Shown here: one piece after another, positions 7,966-17,313 of the stretch | Layout: every line of letters starts with the position of its first letter | Numbering within the stretch: position 1 is the first letter of the stretch | DNA from: Candidatus Microthrix parvicella Bio17-1 | Lineage (GTDB): Bacteria; Actinomycetota; Acidimicrobiia; Acidimicrobiales; Microtrichaceae | Reading direction: 5' to 3' | NCBI RefSeq assembly: GCF_000299415.1 | Contig: NZ_AMPG01000001.1 | Location: 1,636,237-1,700,236 of the forward strand | Length of the DNA stretch: 64,000 bases | The notes under the pieces: model-generated | The model's database searches: none | The model's input: only the letters and a program-made list of their open reading frames with translations | Told to the model about the DNA's origin: nothing | Position numbers and translations under genes: made by a program

Positions 7966-9987
7966 ATGGGAACCGCCGACCTGGACGACCTGACCGCGGG
8001 TTTCACTGCGCCAGACGAGGCCGAATGGCTGGCGCTGGTGGACACAGCGCTCCGGGGCAAGCCGATCTCCGCCATCGAAACCACGCGGCGCGACGGCATC
8101 TTGGTGGCCCCCCTGTACCGCCGACCCGACGGCGCTGATGCCCCCATCTCGCTGCCCTACCCCGGCCAGGCACCGTTTACCCGGGGCGTGGCCCCAGCCG
8201 GTCGAGCCGAAGGGGCCTGGGACATTCGCTGTGTCGTCGACGCAGCCGACCCGGCCACCGCTGCGGCCAACGCTCTGGCCGACCTCACCGGCGGAGCATC
8301 CAGCCTGACGGTGCGATTCGACGAGGCTGCGCGCCGGGGGCTGGCCCCAACCGACCATGCATGGACGGAAACCGCCGGCGTGGACGGATTGTTGGCCCTC
8401 TCCGTTGATGCCCTGGACGCCGCGTTGGAAGGGATCTTCCTGGAGGCGGCGGCCATCAACCTGGATGCCGGAGCCTCCTTCGAGTGTGCCGCCGAGCTGC
8501 TGGTGGGTGTTTGGCTGCGACGCGGCATCGACCCGGTGGAGGCATTGGGAAGCTTCGGCGCCGACCCGGTTGGCGCCCTCGCCGCCACCGGCACGCTGCC
8601 GGGCGGCATCGAGGACGCTCTGGCCGCCGCCGGTCGGTTGGCGGCCCGCACCCACGAGGCATTTCCCGAGGTCACCGCTCTGAGCATCGACACGGCCCCC
8701 TATGCCGAAGCCGGCGCCACACCCACCCAGCAATTGGCCGCGCTGTTGGCGACCGGACGACAGATGCTGGCGGCGGTCACCGACGGCGGGCTGAGCCTGG
8801 AGGCGGCGCTGGCGCAGGTGACGGCCACGCTCACCCTGGACGCCGACATCTGGGGCGGTGTTGCGCTGCTGCGTGCGGCTCGCCGCTGCTGGAGCCATCT
8901 CGCCCTCTCGGCCGACGCCCCCGAGGGCTCTGCGGCACTGGCGGTGCACACCCGCACCTCGAACGCCATGATGACCCGACGCGACCCGTGGGTGAACCTG
9001 CTGCGGGGCACCGCCGCCACCTTCGCCGCCTCGGTGGGCGGGGCCGAATCGATGACCGTCGCTCCGTTCGACACCGCCCTGGGTCACAGCGACGGACTGG
9101 CGCGACGGATGGCCCGCAATACCCAGCTGCTGGCCCAGGAGGAGTCGGGTCTGGGGCGGGTCATCGACCCCGCCGGAGGCTCGTGGTACGTCGAGTCGCT
9201 CACCGACACCCTGTGCACCAACGCCTGGGAGCTGTTCGTCGAGATCGAGCGTCACGGCGGCATGGTTGCGGCGCTCACGTCCGGATGGTGGGGCGCCGAG
9301 ATCGCCACCGCCAGAAATGCAACCCTCGCCCAGGTTGCAACCCGGGCCCGCCCCATCACCGGCGTCTCGGAGTTTCCTTTGCTCACCGAATCGGTGCCCG
9401 AGCGAGCAACCATCGACCTCGCGTCGGTCCGCCAGACGGCTCGCGCCGCCTGGGAGGAGACCGACGGGGCTTCTGATCAGGCGACCCCGTCCGCTCAGGA
9501 AACCGCTGCCGTCGCGACGCTGCCCGAACCGCTGGGAACGGTGCGCTGGGCACAGGGTTGGGAGGCGCTCCGGCAACGCAGCGACGATGCGCTGGCCGCC
9601 ACCGGCGAGCGGCCGCGGGTGTTCCTCGCCAACCTGGGGCCGCCGGCGGTGCACATCGCCCGGGCTTCCTGGGCGCGCAACGCTTTTGAGGCGGCGGGCA
9701 TCGAGGCCCTGGAGACCGACGGCTTCCACACGCCCGAAGTACTCGCCGAAGCCTTCGCCGCATCAGGAGCGCCGCTGGTGGTGGTGTGTTCGTCCGATGC
9801 CGTCTACGACGACTGGGGCGCACCGGCAATCTCCGCCCTGGCAGCGCACCGGCCCGCCCGTCTTTATGTGGCCGGCCGGGCCCGGTCGGGCCTGAGCGAC
9901 GTCGACAACGACGTCTCCGCCTTCGTCGGCGTGGGGGTGGACCTGCTGGAGTTGTTGGGCGACGCCCACGATGCCGCAAGGACGTGA
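7966..9987 (+). CDS. mutA: Methylmalonyl-CoA mutase small subunit
   Basis: 673 residues from the ATG at 7966, with a GAGGAG ribosome site about 10 nt upstream. The N-terminal two thirds are the mutase TIM-barrel domain (DGILVAPLYRRPDG, MMTRRDPWVNLLRGTAA, 'GRVIDPAGGSWYVESLTD'). The C-terminal 120 residues are a B12-binding-like Rossmann domain (RPRVFLANLGPPAVHIAR) without the DxHxxG cobalamin ligand, as expected for the non-catalytic subunit. The catalytic large subunit gene (mutB), normally directly downstream, is absent. Instead a 204-residue unknown protein overlaps the stop codon. The large subunit must be elsewhere if the enzyme works. Divergent from the DoxX/malonyl-CoA decarboxylase pair across a 175-bp gap. 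Confidence 0.92.
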   Translation: MGTADLDDLTAGFTAPDEAEWLALVDTALRGKPISAIETTRRDGILVAPLYRRPDGADAPISLPYPGQAPFTRGVAPAGRAEGAWDIRCVVDAADPATAAANALADLTGGASSLTVRFDEAARRGLAPTDHAWTETAGVDGLLALSVDALDAALEGIFLEAAAINLDAGASFECAAELLVGVWLRRGIDPVEALGSFGADPVGALAATGTLPGGIEDALAAAGRLAARTHEAFPEVTALSIDTAPYAEAGATPTQQLAALLATGRQMLAAVTDGGLSLEAALAQVTATLTLDADIWGGVALLRAARRCWSHLALSADAPEGSAALAVHTRTSNAMMTRRDPWVNLLRGTAATFAASVGGAESMTVAPFDTALGHSDGLARRMARNTQLLAQEESGLGRVIDPAGGSWYVESLTDTLCTNAWELFVEIERHGGMVAALTSGWWGAEIATARNATLAQVATRARPITGVSEFPLLTESVPERATIDLASVRQTARAAWEETDGASDQATPSAQETAAVATLPEPLGTVRWAQGWEALRQRSDDALAATGERPRVFLANLGPPAVHIARASWARNAFEAAGIEALETDGFHTPEVLAEAFAASGAPLVVVCSSDAVYDDWGAPAISALAAHRPARLYVAGRARSGLSDVDNDVSAFVGVGVDLLELLGDAHDAART

Positions 9988-10598
9988 CGAACGACGACCC
10001 AGGAGGTCACCACCTGAGTGGGGACCTGCTGGCGGCATGGACGACCGGCCTGGCCTGGGCCGAGCACCGAAGCTGGGCGATGGCCGGCCACTGGTCGACC
10101 GCCGCCACGATCGACGGTGTCACCGCAACCCTCGCCCCGATCAGCGCCCATCACGGCCGGCGCGCCGACCAGCTTCGAACGTTCTGGCCCCAACGGCGGG
10201 GCGGAACCGACGGTGCGGCCTCGCCGGCTGGCCCCCCGACGCCCGACGACGGCCCGCTTCTCGACCTGGCCAACGCGCTGGACGAGGCCCAAAGGTCGCT
10301 CGGCCCCCCCGGGGAGACCACGTGGACCGGGACCACCTCGATGGCGGCGCTGAGGTTGACCGCCCAGCTGATCCTGCCGAGGTTTTTGACCTGCTACAAA
10401 CAATTGCTGGAATTGGCGAATGCACCGTCCGACGCCTCAATCCGCCGGATTTGCGAGCTGGCGTTGACGGACACAACCGCTGATTTCGTTACTGCGACAG
10501 CAAAGTTGGCCGCCCTCGGTGAGAATCCGGGTCCATCGCAGATCGATGACATCCAGCACGCGGGCATGGGGCAGAACCCCACTCATCGGCCAAAATAG
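9984..10598 (+). CDS. Hypothetical protein coupled to mutA
   Basis: 204 residues, GTG start overlapping the mutA stop by 4 bp (GTGA), which argues for a real, co-translated gene. The sequence is predicted almost wholly helical, with a His/Glu/Trp-rich N-terminal part (LAWAEHRSWAMAGHWS, ISAHHGRRADQLRTFWP) and a C-terminal helix region (ALRLTAQLILPRFLTCYKQL). The spacing of Glu and His in the first helices is reminiscent of ferritin-like proteins, but no clear ExxH pair repeats, so I do not assign a fold. Proline-rich linker near residues 75-90. Function unknown; coupling suggests a link to the mutase or its cofactor. Confidence 0.6.
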   Translation: MTNDDPGGHHLSGDLLAAWTTGLAWAEHRSWAMAGHWSTAATIDGVTATLAPISAHHGRRADQLRTFWPQRRGGTDGAASPAGPPTPDDGPLLDLANALDEAQRSLGPPGETTWTGTTSMAALRLTAQLILPRFLTCYKQLLELANAPSDASIRRICELALTDTTADFVTATAKLAALGENPGPSQIDDIQHAGMGQNPTHRPK

Positions 10599-10819
10599 GT
10601 CGCATATCGGGTGGCACCCCTTGACGACGTCCGTATCCTGCATAGTGCCCCAGTTCGTAGATGGAACACCCGACCCACCCATTCTCCACTGAGGCGATCT
10701 ACCCAGTTCCACGTCACAGCAGCACACCGCAGCGTCAAAATCGTCTTAGACGAAGGCGCGCGTACTAGAGCCGCAGTGACGAACCACCCAGCACCGACCC
10801 CAGCAATGGAAGGAACCAC

Positions 10820-11758
<939 letters not shown>

Positions 11759-11783
11759 GCAGCCTCGGCGGAGTTTCAGTCCT

Positions 11784-11879
11784 GGAGGTGTCTGGGTACC
11801 TGGTGGGCTCCCCCGCCTTCAAAGCGGGTGGGACGGGCGATCCCCGTCCGGCGGGTTCGATTCCCGTCCACCTCCGCCA
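11784..11879 (+). tRNA. selC: tRNA-Sec (anticodon TCA), CCA encoded
   Basis: 96 nt. The acceptor GGAGGTG pairs with CACCTCC and an eighth position (T/C mismatch) extends it. The anticodon stem CCCGC/GCGGG carries loop CTTCAAA, anticodon TCA, which reads UGA. A long variable arm (GGACGGG/CCCGTCC) and T arm GCGGG-TTCGATT-CCCGT follow; discriminator G plus CCA are encoded. This is the selenocysteine tRNA shape, so the organism should encode SelA, SelB, SelD and at least one selenoprotein; none is in the window. Confidence 0.9.
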
Positions 11880-11890
11880 ATCGCACTGAC

Positions 11891-11931
11891 CATCGGGCCC
11901 GGCCACCAAGGCCGGGCCCGATGCGCGTTTT
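11891..11931. terminator. Strong intrinsic terminator after selC
   Basis: A perfect 14-bp stem (CATCGGGCCCGGCC / GGCCGGGCCCGATG) with a 5-nt loop is followed by CGCG and TTTT. It ends transcription from the sigma factor/selC side and stands between that unit and the convergent lnt-like gene. Confidence 0.85.
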
Positions 11932-11961
11932 GGGTTGGGCGCGTCCTGGATACGGGTGCGC

Positions 11962-13614
11962 TTACGGGCGACGAGGCCCGGCTGAACGGCCGCGTCGCAG
12001 ACGGTCGCTCAGCCGATCACGCAGCGCGCTCTCCCCCGGCTTTGCCAACACCCAGGCGGCCAGGAGCAGAACCGTTGACAACAGGCTCGGAAACAGCAGG
12101 CCCGTCGTCTGGGCGATCGTGTTGCCGTCGCGGCGTTCGATGGTGGCTTGGAGCACCCGTTGCTCGGACACCGCCGTGCGTTGGACCACACCGCCTGATG
12201 GGTTGACTACAGCCGAGAACCCGGTGGGTGCCGCCTGCAGCACCCACCGGCCGGACTCGATGGCCCGCAGGCGGCTGTTGGCCACCTGCTGGGACTGCAC
12301 CAGGGTCAGCCAGTAGGAAGCGCCGTTGGTGGGGTTGAGCACCAACTGCCCCCCGGCGGCCACGCCCTCGCGCACCCGGCGGGGGAAGAAGATCTCCCAA
12401 CTGATCACCGCGGCGGCCTTCACGGTCTCACCCGATGCCAGCGGAAGATCGAGCACCGCCAAACCCGTGCCGGGCAACTGGTCGCGCCGCGGCAACAGGC
12501 CCCCGCCGATCGATGCCTCGATCGGTTCGATGATCGGTCGGAACGGCACGTACTCGCCGAACGGTACACGCCGCTCCTTGTCATAACGGGAGCCCGCAGC
12601 GTTTAAGGCAACCGTTCCATCGGGGCCGTAGACAATCGAGAAGTTGGCGAAGTGTTTGGCGTCGACACCCTCGACCACGCCCACCTCCAACGGCGCTCCC
12701 AGCCTCCGTGCCTCATCGGCCAGCACGTCGTTCCATTCGTCCTCAGCCAGCTTTCCGCTGATGGTGACCACGTTCTCGGGCCAAACCACCAGGTCGACCG
12801 CCCCATCGCCGTCGATGGTCTGGCTGGCCGTGAGATGCCTGGCGAACACATCGGCCGGGTCGGTGTCCAGCGCCACGGTGCCCTGCGGACCACCGCCCTG
12901 AACCACCGCCACCCGCAGGGGCGCAATTGCGTTGCCCGAAGGGGCCACGACGCCCAGCATGGCCACAGCGGCCACGACACCGATCAAGGAGCCACCCCAC
13001 GCCCAACGGCGCCGGACCAGCGCCTCGATGCCCACCCCCACTGCCGCGATGCCCAGCGTCAACAGCACCGGACCACCAAGCCGTGCGATGGGGGCCAACG
13101 GTGCGTCGGCCTGCGTCAGCGAGGCCATCGACAAGGGAACCCCACCGAACGGAGCGTGGTAGCGAATCAACTCGGTGACCGCCAACGCTGCGGGTAGCGC
13201 CAGCACCCTGCTGGGGCCGGGCGGGGTGGCCAGCCCGGCGAGGCCGAGCAGCGACGCGAACACACAGACGGCGATCACGTACCCGGGCGGAGTGAACGTG
13301 ACCATCCACAACAACGAGGGCACAAACCACCCCAGCCCCACCCCGCAGCTGCGCCAAAACCGGCTGCTGGGGGCGGCACCGGCCAACAACGCCACCCAGC
13401 CGGCCACACCAAGCAGGGTCAACGGCCACCATCCCCAGGGTGGCAGTCCGGCGCACACCGCCAGCCCGGCCGCTATCGATGCCGCCGCCGCCAACGGTCG
13501 GCCAGGTGACCAACCCGAGCCCACCGCCCCCGGTGAAGCCTCGGCGGTATCGCTGAGCTCGGATGAATCCGACGGATCATTCGCGAAAACTTCGTTTGTG
13601 TGGGCATCGCTCAC
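11962..13614 (-). CDS. lnt: Apolipoprotein N-acyltransferase-like protein with Ser in place of catalytic Cys
   Basis: 550 residues. The N-terminal ~230 residues hold 6-7 membrane helices (GVAGWVALLAGAA, LIGVVAAVAMLGVVA) and the rest is a nitrilase-fold domain, then a last membrane helix near 510-530. The family transfers an acyl chain to the N-terminus of lipoproteins in the membrane. Of the Glu-Lys-Cys triad, Glu280 (VVWPENVV) and Lys346 (YDKERRVPFGEYVPF) are present, but the usual 'ICYE' motif reads I404-S405-W406-E407, so the nucleophile Cys is Ser (codon at 12400-12402). The protein could be inactive, use Ser, or do another job. Lipoproteins with lipoboxes are encoded in this window. The symbol reflects family, not proven activity. 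Confidence 0.85.
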   Translation of the reverse strand: MSDAHTNEVFANDPSDSSELSDTAEASPGAVGSGWSPGRPLAAAASIAAGLAVCAGLPPWGWWPLTLLGVAGWVALLAGAAPSSRFWRSCGVGLGWFVPSLLWMVTFTPPGYVIAVCVFASLLGLAGLATPPGPSRVLALPAALAVTELIRYHAPFGGVPLSMASLTQADAPLAPIARLGGPVLLTLGIAAVGVGIEALVRRRWAWGGSLIGVVAAVAMLGVVAPSGNAIAPLRVAVVQGGGPQGTVALDTDPADVFARHLTASQTIDGDGAVDLVVWPENVVTISGKLAEDEWNDVLADEARRLGAPLEVGVVEGVDAKHFANFSIVYGPDGTVALNAAGSRYDKERRVPFGEYVPFRPIIEPIEASIGGGLLPRRDQLPGTGLAVLDLPLASGETVKAAAVISWEIFFPRRVREGVAAGGQLVLNPTNGASYWLTLVQSQQVANSRLRAIESGRWVLQAAPTGFSAVVNPSGGVVQRTAVSEQRVLQATIERRDGNTIAQTTGLLFPSLLSTVLLLAAWVLAKPGESALRDRLSDRLRRGRSAGPRRP

Positions 13615-13759
13615 CGCGCAAGTACACCAGACTGGGCCCGATGAGCGGGTACCGAGATCGAAGGGGGGAACCCAGAGCGGGCGCGGACGCCGGTCGACTC
13701 ACCCCGGAACGGGCCTCTGTGGGCGATCGAGGTGGTTGGCCGGCGCCGGGTGCTCGGTC

Positions 13760-14266
13760 ATGGTGACGCTGGCGGCTACCGGCTCGCCGGTGTGGTTGGA
13801 CGTGACCGTCGGCGTGGTGCTGCTGGTGGCCATGCTGGGCGTGGTGGTGCCGCTCCTGCCCGGGGCGGCGCTGGCCTGGGCGGCACTGCTGTTGTGGGCG
13901 CTGGCGGAACGCTCGGTGACCGGCTGGCTTGTGCTGCTGGCCACCTCAGGCCTGGCCGCAGTCGGTTTCGTGGTGAAGTACCTGGTGCCCACCCGCCGGA
14001 TGCAGGGCGGAGGCGTCCCCACCACCACCATGCTGGCCGGTGGCGTCGTCGGCATCATCGGGTTCTTCGTCGTGCCGATCGTCGGGGCCCCGTTGGGATT
14101 CGTGATCGGGGTGTACGGGGCCGAGTGGTACCGCCTCCGCACCCACGCCCTGGCTTGGACGTCCACCAAGGCGGCGCTGGGTGCCGTAGGGTTGTCGATG
14201 CTGATCGAGTTCACCACCGTGGCGATGATGGCCGCCCTGTGGCTGGCGGCGGTGGTGCTGACGTGA
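13760..14266 (+). CDS. DUF456 membrane protein
   Basis: 168 residues from the ATG at 13760. Several membrane helices with glycine-rich family stretches are seen: 'LGVVVPLLPGAALAWAALLL', 'GGVVGIIGFFVVPIVGAPLG' and 'IGVYGAEWYRLRTHALAW'. DUF456 proteins are small bacterial membrane proteins with two glycine-zipper-like repeats and no known function. The gene overlaps the sortase gene by 4 bp (GTGA), so both are made together, hinting at an envelope role. Longer upstream frame (from 13175) is the antisense of the lnt-like gene and is not coding. Confidence 0.82.
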   Translation: MVTLAATGSPVWLDVTVGVVLLVAMLGVVVPLLPGAALAWAALLLWALAERSVTGWLVLLATSGLAAVGFVVKYLVPTRRMQGGGVPTTTMLAGGVVGIIGFFVVPIVGAPLGFVIGVYGAEWYRLRTHALAWTSTKAALGAVGLSMLIEFTTVAMMAALWLAAVVLT

Positions 14267-14892
14267 CACGCCGCCACGCCGCGCCCATCGCCATCTGGGC
14301 CGTGACGGTGGCGGTCGGGCTGGTGGGTGGGATCGCGGCGGTGCGACAACTGCTCCCCGACGACCATTCCGAGCAGGCGCTGAGCGTGGTGCCGGTGCCA
14401 GGTGCCGATACCACGAACGGACGGGTGGAGACCGCCGAGGTACTGATGCCGGCCGGCACCCCGGCCGCCACAACGCAGCCGGGGATCCCGGACGAGATCA
14501 CCGACTGGGAGGACGTTCGGTTGGTCATGCCCACCCTGGGCGAGGACGTGCGGGTCGTGGAGGGTGTGGACCTGGGCGCGCTCTCCCGAGGAGTTGGCCA
14601 TTGGCCAGGCACTGCGGAACCCGGCCAGACCGGCAACATGGTGATCGCCGGGCACCGCACCACCCACGGCGCCCCGTTTCGCCGCCTGGACGAGTTACGC
14701 GTCGGCGATGACGTTGGAATCGGCGCTTCCGGCCAGGTGGTGACCTACCGGGTGACCGGAACCGAGATCGTCGACCCCGGCCAGGTGGAGGTGGCGCGTC
14801 CTACAACGACGGCGACCGCCACGCTGTTCGCCTGCCACCCGCCCGGCTCGGCCGCCAAGCGCATCGTGGTGCGGCTGGCCCGATCAGCCTGA
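14263..14892 (+). CDS. Class E sortase
   Basis: 209 residues, GTG start overlapping the DUF456 gene. One N-terminal membrane helix (IAIWAVTVAVGLVGGIAAV) is followed by a linker and the sortase barrel. The catalytic His131 lies in 'MVIAGHRTTHGAPFRRLDEL', Cys191 in 'TLFACHPPGSAAKR' and Arg200 at its end, matching the class E pattern of actinobacteria. Such enzymes attach LAXTG-type surface proteins to the cell wall, or build pili. No substrate gene with a sorting signal is visible nearby. The 3' end overlaps the convergent heme gene by 9 bp. Confidence 0.9.
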   Translation: MTRRHAAPIAIWAVTVAVGLVGGIAAVRQLLPDDHSEQALSVVPVPGADTTNGRVETAEVLMPAGTPAATTQPGIPDEITDWEDVRLVMPTLGEDVRVVEGVDLGALSRGVGHWPGTAEPGQTGNMVIAGHRTTHGAPFRRLDELRVGDDVGIGASGQVVTYRVTGTEIVDPGQVEVARPTTTATATLFACHPPGSAAKRIVVRLARSA

Positions 14893-16317
14893 AACGGCGT
14901 CCGCTGCCGCCGCACGCCCCTGGCGGATGCACCCGGGTACCCCGATCCCCCGATAGGCCGCCCCGGTCAGCGTCACGTTGGGCAACTCGTCGGCCAGGGT
15001 GGCATCAAGGGTGTCGCAGCGTTCGAGATGCCCCACGTCGTACTGCGGGAACGCACCGGGCCAGCGAGTCACCGAACAGTCCTCAACGGGGCCGTCCAAC
15101 CCGGTGAGCGTGCGCGCCTCACCGAGCACGCGTGCGACCAGTTCGTCGGTTGGCAGACGGGACGAGTCGGGATCGCCGTCGTGGCCCACCGAAACCCGTA
15201 GGCGTACCAGCCCGTCGGTGGTCAGGTGCGCCCACTTGGTGGATGCGTAGCTGATCGCCACGGTGATGAAGCCGGAACCGTGCGGCACCAACAGGCCCGA
15301 ACGACCAGGTGGGGTGGTGACCCGATCCGGGCGCACAGCCAGGCGCACCATGGCCACCGAGGCGGTGCGCAATTCGTCCAGCAGCAACACCGCGCCCGGC
15401 GCAGTCGGGTGGGCCGGGCCGGCGCCGCCACGGAGCAGCGCCGCTGCCACCGCACCGGGCACGGCCAGAATTACCGCGTCGGCGGTGACCTCACGAGGTT
15501 CGCCCGAGCCGGTCGACTCCACGTCGATGGCCAGACGCCCCCCGGCCGTCCGAACCGACCGGGCCCGAACGCCATCGCGCAGCGTCACGCCTCGGTTCGT
15601 CAGCTGGGCGCGCAGCGTGGCAATCAGCTCGCCCATGCCGCCGGGCAGCCCGTAGAACGGCGGCGCCACGGTACCGGCCACAGCCGCCGCCTGACGGGAA
15701 GCAGCCAGATCCTCGGCCAGACCCGCAGCAAGCGACGGCCCCGCCCGCGCCACCCGGTCCAGTTGCGGTGCGACCGCCGCCAGGCTCAGACGATCGAGCA
15801 CCCCTGCGTTGATGCCGCCAAGCAGCGGCTGCACCAGCCGGTCGGCGATGCGGTCGCCGAAGCGTTCCCGAATGAGTGAACCCACCGAGCGGTCCTTGGT
15901 GACAGGTGCACCCACACGGCTCAGCTCGGCACGCACCTGCTCGACGTCCGCGGCCTCCACCAGCGGCGAGCCCCGGAGCGCTGCCGGATCGGTGGGTACG
16001 CCAAGCACCAAACCACCGGGCATCGGGTGGGCCGCGCCGTCCAGCCAGATGGCGGCGCCCCCGGCCGCCGGCGCTGTCAGCCGGTCGGTCAGGTTCAGCT
16101 CATCGACCAGGGCCAACGCCTCCGGGACACGAGCAAGAAACATGTCGGCGCCCTCGTCGGTTGGCAACCCGGCCAACGGCGAAGTGCGGAGCTTTCCTCC
16201 TGGGGCCGGAACGCCGTTGTCGAGCACGCTCACGCTCACGCCGCGCGAGGCCGACGCCTCCCAGGCTGCGGCCAGCCCGGCGATGCCGCCGCCAACGATT
16301 ACAAGCCGACGGGTCAC
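14884..16317 (-). CDS. hemY: Protoporphyrinogen/coproporphyrinogen oxidase (FAD-dependent, HemY/CgoX type)
   Basis: 477 residues, GTG start. The N-terminal FAD-binding motif is 'RLVIVGGGIAGLAAAWEA', and family stretches include 'GGKLRTSPLAGLPTDEGADM', 'FYGLPGGMGELIATL' and the C-terminal 'LTGAAYRGIGVPGCIRQG'. The enzyme performs the six-electron oxidation of coproporphyrinogen III or protoporphyrinogen IX. In actinobacteria this family normally acts on coproporphyrinogen in the coproporphyrin-dependent route, ahead of ferrochelatase. It is the last of the hemE-hemH-hemY run, 30 bp after hemH. No HemQ gene follows within the window. Confidence 0.93.
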   Translation of the reverse strand: MTRRLVIVGGGIAGLAAAWEASASRGVSVSVLDNGVPAPGGKLRTSPLAGLPTDEGADMFLARVPEALALVDELNLTDRLTAPAAGGAAIWLDGAAHPMPGGLVLGVPTDPAALRGSPLVEAADVEQVRAELSRVGAPVTKDRSVGSLIRERFGDRIADRLVQPLLGGINAGVLDRLSLAAVAPQLDRVARAGPSLAAGLAEDLAASRQAAAVAGTVAPPFYGLPGGMGELIATLRAQLTNRGVTLRDGVRARSVRTAGGRLAIDVESTGSGEPREVTADAVILAVPGAVAAALLRGGAGPAHPTAPGAVLLLDELRTASVAMVRLAVRPDRVTTPPGRSGLLVPHGSGFITVAISYASTKWAHLTTDGLVRLRVSVGHDGDPDSSRLPTDELVARVLGEARTLTGLDGPVEDCSVTRWPGAFPQYDVGHLERCDTLDATLADELPNVTLTGAAYRGIGVPGCIRQGRAAAADAVSG

Positions 16318-16347
16318 CGCATCGGCCGACCGGTCGTCACCACGGGT

Positions 16348-17313
16348 TCAGGTTTCCAGGGCTTCACCGGGTAACCCGGATTCTGCAACCTGATCGTGGA
16401 TCAGCTCGGCGAGTTCGGCCATCACCGACCGATCGTCGTTGACCACGGCGGTTCGCGCGAACGCCAAACCGAGTGACCCCGCGAGCCGCGCCGCCTCGAT
16501 ATCGAGGTCGTAGGCCACCTCGAGGTGGTCGGAGGTGAACCCCTGTGGCACCACCAGCACACCCTCGGTGTGGCCATCCTCGGCCAGGGTCCGAAGCTGC
16601 TCGAGGACATCGGGGCCCGCCCACGGTTCGGGAGTGCGTCCTGCGGACTGCCAGCCCAGCGTCCACCTGGCAGCGTCCAACCCGGCCGCCCCAGCGATCG
16701 CGGTGGCCGAGGCGGTCAGCCCTTCGACGTAGGGATCACCGTCCAGCACACGCAGCGGCAACGAGTGAGCGGTCACCAACACCTTGGTGTTCGTCGGCAT
16801 CGCGGCCAGGCAGGCGCTGAGCTGACGCGCCATGAAATCTCGATAGGCATCCAACGACCACCAGGAGTGGATTGCGGCGTAGCCGATGCCGGCGGCTGAG
16901 CACGCCGCACGCGCCCGGTCGTGGTACTGCCCCACCGACGCCGCCGAATAGTGCGGGGCCAGAACCAGACCGACGATGTCACTCACCCCGACGTCCAGCA
17001 GATGCGCCACGCCGTCCTCGACAAACGGCGCCGCATGCTTCTGCCCCAGCGCGGACGCCCACCGACCGGGCTGATCCTGCTGCAACGACAAGGTGATCGT
17101 CCCCACCTGATCTGCGGTGCGACGACGCAGCGTTGAGGTGCCCCCAAGCGCCTCGTATCGGCCCACCAGATCGGCCAACGCCTCCTCGGTCGGCGGCCGA
17201 CCACGTCGGATGTGGGTGTAGTACTCCTCGATCTGATCTGGCGACTCCGGAGAGCCGTAGGCCATGATCAGCGCGCCACGGCGGGCGTCGGACTCATTGG
17301 TGACGGGATGCAT
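16348..17313 (-). CDS. hemH: Ferrochelatase (coproporphyrin/protoporphyrin)
   Basis: 321 residues from the ATG at 17313 (MHPVTNESDARRGALIMAYG), overlapping the hemE end by 20 bp. It inserts Fe2+ into a porphyrin. Family motifs are 'RRGALIMAYGSPESPDQI', 'VLAPHYSAASVGQY' with the metal-binding His, 'LVTAHSLPLRVLDGDPY', 'WTLGWQSAGRTPEPWAGP' and 'GFTSDHLEVAYDLDIEA' with the essential Glu. No C-terminal Cys cluster for a 2Fe-2S centre is seen. Its place between hemE and hemY supports the coproporphyrin-dependent route, in which it would act on coproporphyrin III. The longer frame running to 17850 is antisense/out-of-frame hemE. Confidence 0.93.
   Translation of the reverse strand: MHPVTNESDARRGALIMAYGSPESPDQIEEYYTHIRRGRPPTEEALADLVGRYEALGGTSTLRRRTADQVGTITLSLQQDQPGRWASALGQKHAAPFVEDGVAHLLDVGVSDIVGLVLAPHYSAASVGQYHDRARAACSAAGIGYAAIHSWWSLDAYRDFMARQLSACLAAMPTNTKVLVTAHSLPLRVLDGDPYVEGLTASATAIAGAAGLDAARWTLGWQSAGRTPEPWAGPDVLEQLRTLAEDGHTEGVLVVPQGFTSDHLEVAYDLDIEAARLAGSLGLAFARTAVVNDDRSVMAELAELIHDQVAESGLPGEALET

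Noticed and set aside
8484..9476. Frames of 330 (plus) and 590 (minus, 7957-9729) codons inside mutA
   Set aside because: High-GC shadow frames; only the mutA frame has recognisable domains.
10599..10819. TTGACG at 10621 as the sigma factor promoter
   Set aside because: The best -10 match (CATAGT) is only 14 nt away, too close for a standard promoter; left unannotated.
13175..13759. Upstream extension of the DUF456 gene
   Set aside because: Antisense of the lnt-like gene; family sequence begins at the ATG at 13760.
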